Below are positions 1-4,108 of a stretch of DNA of 5,329 nucleotides, one piece after another. A program made the position numbers and the translations under genes. Source of the stretch: Ignavibacteriaceae bacterium (GTDB taxonomy: Bacteria > Bacteroidota > Ignavibacteria > Ignavibacteriales > Ignavibacteriaceae). The notes under the pieces were generated by a model. That model was given only the letters and a program-made list of their open reading frames with translations. It was not told where the DNA came from and made no database searches. Position 1 is the first letter of the stretch. Each line of letters starts with the position of its first letter. The DNA is taken from positions 1 to 5,329 of the forward strand of contig JALHTS010000237.1 in the NCBI GenBank assembly GCA_022865965.1, read 5' to 3'.

Positions 1-293
1 CTGCAGGAACTAATGTTAATTTCATTCAGATCAAGGATGAAAAGATTTATATCAGAACTTATGAAAGGGGAGTAGAAGACGAAACCTGGGCTTGCGGAAC
101 GGGTTCTGTGGCAGCAGCCTTAATAAGTTTTGTTAAGTTTGGTTTAAAGCCGCCCGTTAAAATTATTCCAAGAAGCGGCGATCAGTTAATTGTTGATTTT
201 AGTGTTGAAGATCAAAAAGTAAATAATTTATCATTAACTGGACCGGCAAAAGTTATTTTTACCGGCCAAATTCCAATTAATTTTTTTAGATAA
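1..293 (+). CDS. dapF: Diaminopimelate epimerase, C-terminal part (5' end outside window)
   Basis: DapF interconverts LL- and meso-diaminopimelate in the cytoplasm, the last steps toward lysine and the peptidoglycan cross-linking amino acid. The reading frame is already open at base 3 and ends with TAA at 291-293, so only the last 96 residues are visible. The diagnostic stretch is ERGVEDETWACGTGSVAAA. It matches the DapF signature with the second catalytic cysteine (codon 93-95) in ACGTG; the first catalytic cysteine would lie in the missing N-terminal half. The remaining residues, including a GDQLIVDF segment and the LTGPAKVIFTG tail, match the usual DapF C-terminus. An internal ATG at 108 lies downstream of the catalytic motif and is not the real start. 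The next gene begins 14 bases after the stop, so the two are probably cotranscribed. The family assignment is secure; the upstream start and promoter cannot be seen. Confidence 0.95.
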   Translation, partial: AGTNVNFIQIKDEKIYIRTYERGVEDETWACGTGSVAAALISFVKFGLKPPVKIIPRSGDQLIVDFSVEDQKVNNLSLTGPAKVIFTGQIPINFFR

Positions 294-307
294 TATCCGG
301 AGCTAAA

Positions 308-613
308 ATGGCAAAAGTTCTTTTTACAATTCAATATGACGTTTTACCAGAGCAAAAAAATGAATATCTGAAAACAGTAAAAGAAATAAAAAACGTATTG
401 AAAAAGGAAGGTATAGAATCTTATAATGTTTATGAGATAAAAGGTAAAACAAACAGTTTCCAGGAAATTTATACCTTTGTTTCACTTGAAGCGTACGAAG
501 CTTTTGATGATAGTGAAGACGAAAGGCTAAATATACTCATCAATAAAATTAGTGATATGACTGTCGGCGGTACTTCAAAGTATACCACGCTGATTGAAAC
601 ATTAGAAGAATAA
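308..613 (+). CDS. Small protein of probable dimeric alpha/beta-barrel (ferredoxin-like) fold, function unknown
   Basis: This 101-residue soluble protein has no signal peptide or membrane segment. The predicted order of elements is strand (about residues 3-10, VLFTIQYDV), helix (14-34, rich in Lys/Glu), strand (36-45), strand (50-58, EIYTFVSL), helix (60-82) and strand (90-98, KYTTLIETL). That beta-alpha-beta-beta-alpha-beta order with a phenylalanine- and tyrosine-rich sheet is what small dimeric alpha/beta-barrel proteins (monooxygenase-like or EthD-like) show. I see no catalytic signature, so no reaction is claimed. GGAG at 299-302, five bases before the ATG, is a good ribosome site and supports this start. 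It follows dapF by 14 bases and is closed by the hairpin at 617-640, so it is probably the last gene of the dapF transcript. The ORF is convincing, the fold is inferred from pattern only, and the role is unknown. Confidence 0.8.
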   Translation: MAKVLFTIQYDVLPEQKNEYLKTVKEIKNVLKKEGIESYNVYEIKGKTNSFQEIYTFVSLEAYEAFDDSEDERLNILINKISDMTVGGTSKYTTLIETLEE

Positions 614-616
614 ATT

Positions 617-650
617 AATGCCTGATAGAAATCAGGCATTGAGCTTTCTT
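617..650 (+). terminator. Intrinsic-type hairpin after the dapF unit, possibly bidirectional
   Basis: A perfect 10-bp stem (AATGCCTGAT at 617-626, ATCAGGCATT at 631-640) with a 4-base AGAA loop starts 3 bases after the stop codon at 611-613. It is followed by an interrupted T-rich run (CTTTCTTTG, 644-652), weaker than a classical U-tract. Read on the minus strand, the same stem is followed by a moderately T-rich stretch, so it could also end a minus-strand transcript such as the small ORF at 656-712. The stem is certain; termination is inferred. Confidence 0.7.
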
Positions 651-655
651 TGAAA

Positions 656-712
656 TTACAGTTTATTTAACATTTCAAACATCTTATAATTTAATCTAAA
701 AGTTTTTAGCAT
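656..712 (-). CDS. Possible 18-residue small protein with a perfect Shine-Dalgarno
   Basis: On the minus strand an ATG at 712-710 opens an 18-codon frame ending with TAA at 658-656. The translated peptide is MLKTFRLNYKMFEMLNKL. It carries four basic residues (K3, R6, K10, K17) and one acidic residue (E13), with Leu/Phe/Tyr/Met spaced so that an amphipathic cationic helix is plausible. The ATG lies 7 bases after AGGAGG (725-720), the strongest ribosome site in the window. The frame ends 15 bases before the hairpin at 640-617, which could terminate it. A TATATT at 745-740 could be a -10 element, but no good -35 is visible. The ORF is short enough to be chance, and roughly one AGGAGG is expected somewhere on the two strands of a window this size and composition. 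I do not recognise the peptide. It may be a small protein, a leader peptide or a spurious ORF. Confidence 0.35.
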   Translation of the reverse strand: MLKTFRLNYKMFEMLNKL

Positions 713-719
713 ATCATTT

Positions 720-725
720 CCTCCT
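720..725 (-). promoter_or_regulatory. Consensus ribosome binding site AGGAGG for the minus-strand small ORF
   Basis: Read on the minus strand, positions 728-720 are AAAAGGAGG. The AGGAGG core is fully complementary to the 16S anti-Shine-Dalgarno sequence and sits 7 bases from the ATG at 712. A second ATG at 717-715 is only 2 bases away and opens a three-codon frame, so 712 is the better start. This site is what makes the short ORF worth recording. It overlaps the weak -33 region proposed for the divergent PHP gene promoter. Confidence 0.4.
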
Positions 726-755
726 TTTCTCAGTAATGTAATATATCTATCTTTG
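725..755 (+). promoter_or_regulatory. Probable Bacteroidota-type promoter of the PHP metallohydrolase gene
   Basis: TATCTTTG at 748-755 matches the -7 consensus TAnnTTTG exactly. Nineteen bases upstream, TTTT at 725-728 matches three of four positions of the -33 element TTTG. Transcription would start near 761, giving an untranslated leader of roughly 15-20 bases with no Shine-Dalgarno. SD-less starts are common in Bacteroidota-like bacteria. The consensus is established for Bacteroides and Flavobacterium; its use here is inferred from the match and from its position just ahead of the gene. Confidence 0.5.
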
Positions 756-777
756 CGCATCCAATAATAGACTTACA

Positions 778-1827
778 ATGTTTGAATATACAGGTACATT
801 GCACGTACATTCGGTTTTTTCGGACGGCTCCGGCGAAGTTCCGGATATTGCAAAGCTTGCTGAGGAAGTCGGTTTAGATTTTATTATCCTTACCGATCAT
901 AATACACTTCGCGCACTTAAAGAAGGTTATGAAAAATGGTATGGCAACACTCTTTTTCTTGTTGGCGTTGAGTTAAACGATAAAGAAAATAAAAATCATT
1001 ATTTAGCTTTTGGAATTGATGAGGCTTTCTCTACACGCATACCGGCAAAGGAATATGTGAAGAAAGTAAAAGAATCAGGCGGTGTTGGATTTCTTGCGCA
1101 TCCTCACGAAAAAAGAACTCACATGAAAGAGCATCCGCCTTTTCCGTGGGTCGATTGGAGTATAAAGGAATTTGATGGAATTGAAATCTGGAATCATATG
1201 TCCGAATGGATGGAAAATCTAACAGAAGAAAATAAATACAGATCATTTCTTCATCCGCTGAGAACAATTGAAGCACCGCCAAAGGAAACGCTTGAAATTT
1301 GGGATAAACTTAATCTTGAGCGAAAAGTAACTGCAATTGGCGGAGTTGATGCACATGCACACAAGCATAATCTGCTTGGATTTATGGAAGTAGAAATCTT
1401 TCCGTATAAAGTTTTGTTTAAGTCAGTTCATACTCACGTTCTGCTTGATGAAGAGATAAAAAAAGGCAACTCGCTCAAAGCCATTAATAAAGCAAAATGG
1501 CTGATATATAATGCAATGAAAGAAGGCAGAAGTTTTATCGCAAATGATTATCATGGCGAATCTAAGGGTTTTAGATTTTTCGCTGAAGATAGAAAAAAAA
1601 TATATAGAATGGGAGATTCCTTTAACCCAAAAGGTGAAGTTGCTCTTAAAGTTCTTTTACCTGCACTTGAAGGTTCGATCAGACTGATTAAAAACGGTAA
1701 ATTGATAGAGACAGTTGAAGGGATTGACGCAGAATTTTTAGTGACAGATTCCGGAGCTTATAGAATTGAAGTTTACAGAAGCAATAGTGCGTGGATATAT
1801 TCTAATCACATAAGAATAGGTTTGTAA
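778..1827 (+). CDS. PHP-domain metallohydrolase, CehA/McbA-like
   Basis: This 349-residue cytoplasmic-looking protein has no signal peptide. Its N-terminal PHP (polymerase and histidinol phosphatase) domain spans about residues 5-200 and shows the full ligand set for a multinuclear metal site: H9 and H11 (HVHSVFSDGSG), D16, D40 and H41 (TDHN), E65, H74, H108 and H110 (AHPHE), D191 and H193 (GVDAHAH). These enzymes hydrolyse phosphoesters or related bonds with bound metal ions. Residues from about 265 to 349 look like a small beta-domain that includes a GxIRLIKNGK strand and ends in YRIEVYR...WIYSN, a tail typical of the CehA/McbA family rather than of histidinol phosphatase or polymerase PHP domains. 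The substrate cannot be deduced; the carbamate activity of CehA should not be assumed. The ATG at 778 is the first start after an in-frame stop at 739-741, and there is no Shine-Dalgarno. No neighbour is close enough for an operon, so it appears monocistronic. Family confidence is high, function low. Confidence 0.9.
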   Translation: MFEYTGTLHVHSVFSDGSGEVPDIAKLAEEVGLDFIILTDHNTLRALKEGYEKWYGNTLFLVGVELNDKENKNHYLAFGIDEAFSTRIPAKEYVKKVKESGGVGFLAHPHEKRTHMKEHPPFPWVDWSIKEFDGIEIWNHMSEWMENLTEENKYRSFLHPLRTIEAPPKETLEIWDKLNLERKVTAIGGVDAHAHKHNLLGFMEVEIFPYKVLFKSVHTHVLLDEEIKKGNSLKAINKAKWLIYNAMKEGRSFIANDYHGESKGFRFFAEDRKKIYRMGDSFNPKGEVALKVLLPALEGSIRLIKNGKLIETVEGIDAEFLVTDSGAYRIEVYRSNSAWIYSNHIRIGL

Positions 1828-1897
1828 GCGCATCTTAATAAATCCCGGCAGGCTTTGCATATTACTGGAATAAAGTAACAAATAGGTCAATTCCATC

Positions 1898-1916
1898 TTG
1901 CCTACCAGGCAGGTAG
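1898..1916. repeat. Overlapping inverted repeat (two alternative hairpins)
   Basis: In the 139-base gap between the PHP gene and the tRNA, two 5-bp stems overlap and exclude each other. TGCCT (1899-1903) pairs with AGGCA (1907-1911) across a 3-base loop, and CTACC (1902-1906) pairs with GGTAG (1912-1916) across the 5-base loop AGGCA. There is no T-tract, so this is not a standard terminator. A GCAGGC at 1847-1852 echoes the motif. The GC-rich CCTGCCTGG-like core stands out from its AT-rich surroundings and resembles small interspersed palindromic repeats, but copy number cannot be judged from one window. Confidence 0.5.
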
Positions 1917-1966
1917 TGCAAAATTCCAATATTTCAAAGGATGCATAAGTTGGGTTAAAATAGTTT

Positions 1967-2040
1967 GCGCCCGTAGTTCAAATGGATAGAATGTTAGATT
2001 CCGGTTCTAAAGGTTGCAGGTTCGAATCCTGCCGGGCGTA
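1967..2040 (+). tRNA. tRNA-Arg (anticodon CCG)
   Basis: A complete 74-base cloverleaf is visible. The acceptor stem pairs 1967-1973 with 2033-2039 (7 bp, the first a G-U pair). The D stem is 1976-1979/1989-1992, with GG at 1984-1985 in its loop. The anticodon stem is TTAGA/TCTAA (1994-1998/2006-2010). The anticodon loop TTCCGGT holds CCG at 2001-2003, which reads the arginine codon CGG. The variable loop is 5 bases, and the T arm is GCAGG-TTCGAAT-CCTGC (2016-2032). The discriminator base is A2040. The next bases are CCG, so the 3' CCA is not fully encoded and would have to be added by the CCA-adding enzyme. I see no convincing own promoter or terminator. Arginine codons in the neighbouring genes look mostly AGA and CGT, so this is likely a minor isoacceptor. 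Confidence 0.95.
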
Positions 2041-2061
2041 CCGGAATAAGAAACAAAAAAC

Positions 2062-2085
2062 AAGATAAAAGTAAAAAGATAAAAG
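2062..2085. repeat. Short tandem direct repeat in purine-rich spacer
   Basis: AAGATAAAAG occurs at 2062-2071 and again at 2076-2085, giving a 14-base period. The block is flanked by CCGGAAT at 2041-2047 and 2086-2092. The whole stretch from 2043 to 2084 is almost pure A and G on this strand. It lies between the tRNA and the next promoter. It may be simple low-complexity DNA, and no function is claimed. Confidence 0.5.
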
Positions 2086-2134
2086 CCGGAATTAATTCAT
2101 CCTAAAGTGAATTGCAAACATATCCACTAAATCT

Positions 2135-2165
2135 TTTGAAGTATATCCTTTCTGTATTAAATTTG
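2135..2165 (+). promoter_or_regulatory. Bacteroidota-type promoter of the TPR membrane protein gene
   Basis: TTTG at 2135-2138 and TAAATTTG at 2158-2165 match both halves of the Bacteroidota promoter (TTTG, about 19 bases, TAnnTTTG) without a mismatch, and the spacer is exactly 19 bases. Transcription would begin near 2171-2173, leaving a leader of about 35 bases that includes the AAGGA ribosome site at 2196-2200. This is the best promoter in the window. It indicates that the gene is transcribed on its own rather than read through from the tRNA. Confidence 0.65.
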
Positions 2166-2207
2166 CCACACTTTTAATAATTTTTCTTAAGAATTAAGGA
2201 TTTTCTA

Positions 2208-2897
2208 ATGTTAACTAAAAAGAAAAAACTCGCCAGGAAAGAAATTAAACAGGACAAATTGGTTGAGTCTTATTATAAATCACTAAAATTTTTTGAAGAG
2301 AATAAAAACAAAATACTTATATATGGAGGTATTTTAGTAGTAGTTGTATTGGCGGTATTCTATTTCATCAATCAAAAATCACAAACTAATGAAACAGCTG
2401 GACTTGAACTATCACGCATAATGGACCTTTATGATTCAGGTGCTTTTCTTGAAGCAATAGAAGGCAGGCAGGGAACAAATATAATCGGTCTCAAAAGTAT
2501 AGTTGAAAAATACGGCAGTACTGAAAACGGTGAAACTGCTAAAATTTATCTTGCCAATTCATATTCATTTCTTGGAAGAACCGAAGAAGCATATCAATAT
2601 TACTCAGATTATAGCGGTAGTATAGATATGTATAAAGCAACATCTTACGCAGGGCAGGCCGCATACCATTCAGTTAAAGCTGAGTATAAGAAAGCAGCAG
2701 ATCTTTATCTGAGTGCATCAAGAGTTTCTAAAGATAACATTCAAAGACCCGAATATCTCCTTCAAGCTGCAATAAATTATATTTCAGCTGGTGATAAAGA
2801 AGAAGCTAAAGAATTGCTCCAATCCATTAAAGATGATTATAAAACATCCGCAGCCTTTGCTTCAGTGGATAGATACTTATTACAAATTGATCAATAA
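2208..2897 (+). CDS. Single-pass membrane protein with TPR-like domain (YfgM-like topology)
   Basis: The protein has 229 residues. It starts with a strongly basic cytoplasmic segment (residues 1-35, many Lys), followed by one hydrophobic helix at about 36-54 (ILIYGGILVVVVLAVFYFI) and then a soluble helical region. The positive charge before the helix predicts N-inside topology with the bulk outside the cytoplasm. Helical pairs resembling tetratricopeptide repeats are seen at about 111-137 (AKIYLANSYSFLGRTEEA), 142-175 (ATSYAGQAAYHSVKAEYKKAA) and 180-212 (LLQAAINYISAGDKEEAKELL). Such repeats bind proteins, and E. coli YfgM, an ancillary partner of the SecYEG translocon, has this layout. The relation is by architecture, not proven orthology. 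AAGGA at 2196-2200, 7 bases before the ATG, supports the start. The gene has its own promoter and terminator, so it is probably monocistronic. Confidence 0.85.
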   Translation: MLTKKKKLARKEIKQDKLVESYYKSLKFFEENKNKILIYGGILVVVVLAVFYFINQKSQTNETAGLELSRIMDLYDSGAFLEAIEGRQGTNIIGLKSIVEKYGSTENGETAKIYLANSYSFLGRTEEAYQYYSDYSGSIDMYKATSYAGQAAYHSVKAEYKKAADLYLSASRVSKDNIQRPEYLLQAAINYISAGDKEEAKELLQSIKDDYKTSAAFASVDRYLLQIDQ

Positions 2898-2917
2898 TTG
2901 GTCATTTTTAGCCAATT
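2896..2917 (+). terminator. Accessory hairpin overlapping the stop codon
   Basis: A stem of 6 perfect pairs (AATTGG at 2896-2901, CCAATT at 2912-2917) is extended by one T-G pair, with an 8-base loop. It begins inside the TAA stop and is followed by TT and then the stronger GC hairpin at 2920-2945. It probably helps to protect the 3' end or assists the main terminator. Alone it is weak. Confidence 0.4.
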
Positions 2918-2919
2918 TT

Positions 2920-2951
2920 GCCTCGGAATTGATCATTTTCGGGGCTTTTTT
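2920..2951 (+). terminator. Rho-independent terminator of the TPR gene
   Basis: GCCTCGGAA (2920-2928) pairs with TTTTCGGGGC (2937-2945 in the paired part). This makes a 9-bp stem with two G-U pairs and an 8-base loop, followed directly by six T (2946-2951). This is the classical intrinsic terminator layout. It separates the TPR gene from the efp-acc operon. Confidence 0.8.
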
Positions 2952-2975
2952 GTCTAATTTTCATTTATTTAATTT

Positions 2976-3007
2976 CTTGACTTTCAGAGGGCATATATCT
3001 ATTTTTT
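2976..3007 (+). promoter_or_regulatory. Probable promoter of the efp-accB-accC operon
   Basis: Two readings fit the same bases. In the Bacteroidota style, CTTG (2976-2979) is followed after 20 bases by TATTTTTT (3000-3007), one mismatch in each element. In the sigma70 style, TTGACT (2977-2982) is followed after 17 bases by TATTTT (3000-3005). Either puts the start near 3012-3015, about 25 bases ahead of efp. The position right after a terminator and before a three-gene operon supports it. Confidence 0.5.
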
Positions 3008-3039
3008 TCCACCTTTAATTAACATTTATTTCAGGAAAA

Positions 3040-3606
3040 ATGGCAGACACTTCAGACTTCAGAAACGGACTTATAATAAAATTTAAGAATGATCTTTATT
3101 CTATTGTAGAATTTCAACATGTAAAACCCGGCAAGGGTGGAGCTTTTGTCAGATCAACTTTAAAAAACCTTAAAACCGGCAGAGTGCTTGAAAATACATT
3201 TCGTTCCGGTGAAGGCATTGAAATTGTTAGAGTTGAAAGAAGAAAATATCAATACCTTTATCGTGAAGGCGAATTTCTTGTTTGTATGGATAATGATACT
3301 TACGAGCAAATAAATATACCCATAGAATTATTTGGTGACGGAGTAGTTTATCTGAAAGAAGCTGAAGAAGTAGAAATTCTTTTCAATGGAAATGAAATAA
3401 TAAATGTAGAACCTCCGACTTTTGCTTATCTTAGAGTAACTCATACTGAACCGGGATTTAAGGGTAACACAGCAACAGGTGCTCTGAAACCGGCAACGCT
3501 TGAAACAGCTGCAACGGTTAATGTTCCCCTCTTTATTAATGTTGATGATATTTTGAAAGTAGATACAAGAACAGGGCAGTATGTAGAAAGAGTAAAATCT
3601 AAATAA
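3040..3606 (+). CDS. efp: Translation elongation factor P
   Basis: EF-P binds the ribosome between the P and E sites and rescues ribosomes stalled on proline runs. The protein is 188 residues, the same length as E. coli EF-P. The N-terminal KOW-like domain carries the KPGKGGAF loop, whose tip lysine is K32. That residue is at the position that receives a lysine-derived or other modification in many bacteria (K34 in E. coli). No modifying enzyme gene is in this window, so the type of modification is unknown. The two OB-like domains follow, ending in the family signature: [19 protein letters not shown] (about 139-157), the VPLFIN strand and the GQYVERV tail. AGGA at 3033-3036 is only 3 bases from the ATG, a short spacing, but the ADTSDF start fits the family. 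It is the first gene of the operon with accB, which begins 10 bases after its stop. Confidence 0.98.
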   Translation: MADTSDFRNGLIIKFKNDLYSIVEFQHVKPGKGGAFVRSTLKNLKTGRVLENTFRSGEGIEIVRVERRKYQYLYREGEFLVCMDNDTYEQINIPIELFGDGVVYLKEAEEVEILFNGNEIINVEPPTFAYLRVTHTEPGFKGNTATGALKPATLETAATVNVPLFINVDDILKVDTRTGQYVERVKSK

Positions 3607-3616
3607 AGGAATTAAA

Positions 3617-4081
3617 ATGGATATAAATTTAATTAAAAAACTTATTAAACTTATTGAAAACAGTGAAGTTACTGATCTTGAAGTTGAAGAGAACGGAATC
3701 AGAATAAAAGTAGCTAAAAAAGTCAGAGTTTCTCAAATACCGATGCAGAATTTTCAGACTGCAGCCCCAATTACACAAACACTGCCGATTGAATCTAAAG
3801 AAACAAAAGCTCTTGTTCAAAAAGAAGAAGAAGCATCTGCAGGATTACACGAAATCAAATCGCCGATAGTTGGAACTTTTTACAGAGCACCCGCTCCTGA
3901 TGCAGATTCTTATGTCCAGGTTGGAGATACTATTTCTTCCGGCGCTGTGCTTTGTATCGTGGAAGCCATGAAATTGATGAATGAGATTGAATCGGATATG
4001 AGTGGAAAAATCGTAAAAATTCTTGTTGAAAACGGCAAACCGGTTGAGTATAATCAGCCGCTGTTTTTGATTCAAACTTAA
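3617..4081 (+). CDS. accB: Biotin carboxyl carrier protein of acetyl-CoA carboxylase
   Basis: AccB carries the biotin that shuttles CO2 from biotin carboxylase (AccC) to the carboxyltransferase, making malonyl-CoA for fatty acid synthesis. It has 154 residues, against 156 in E. coli. The parts are an N-terminal helix-rich region (1-35, [21 protein letters not shown]), a flexible Ala/Pro/Gln/Glu linker (about 37-75) and the biotinyl domain (78-153). The biotin site is EAMKLMNEI with K119 as the modified lysine. The 'thumb' segment typical of true AccB is present ([13 protein letters not shown]), which argues against a pyruvate or propionyl carboxylase carrier. AAGGA at 3606-3610 overlaps the efp stop and lies 6 bases from the ATG, so translation of the two genes may be linked. 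accC follows after 27 bases. Confidence 0.97.
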   Translation: MDINLIKKLIKLIENSEVTDLEVEENGIRIKVAKKVRVSQIPMQNFQTAAPITQTLPIESKETKALVQKEEEASAGLHEIKSPIVGTFYRAPAPDADSYVQVGDTISSGAVLCIVEAMKLMNEIESDMSGKIVKILVENGKPVEYNQPLFLIQT

Positions 4082-4108
4082 TGACCAAATAATATTTTTG
4101 AGAAAAAT

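Noticed and set aside
1738..1929. 63-codon minus-strand frame overlapping the PHP gene end and the inverted repeat
   Set aside because: No ribosome site; most of it is antisense to PHP coding sequence, and its start codes through the palindromic repeat.
2006..2008. TCT as the tRNA anticodon (tRNA-Arg TCT)
   Set aside because: These bases form the 3' side of the anticodon stem (TTAGA/TCTAA). The 7-base loop TTCCGGT places CCG at 34-36.
2024..2060. tRNA 3' end as an integration (att) site of a mobile element
   Set aside because: No integrase, no duplicated tRNA 3' end and no foreign gene in the window. The CCGGAAT repeat at 2041 and 2086 is only 7 bases and lies outside the tRNA.
2791..3018. 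75-codon plus-strand frame after the TPR gene
   Set aside because: It starts inside the TPR gene in another frame and runs through the terminator hairpins and the efp promoter.
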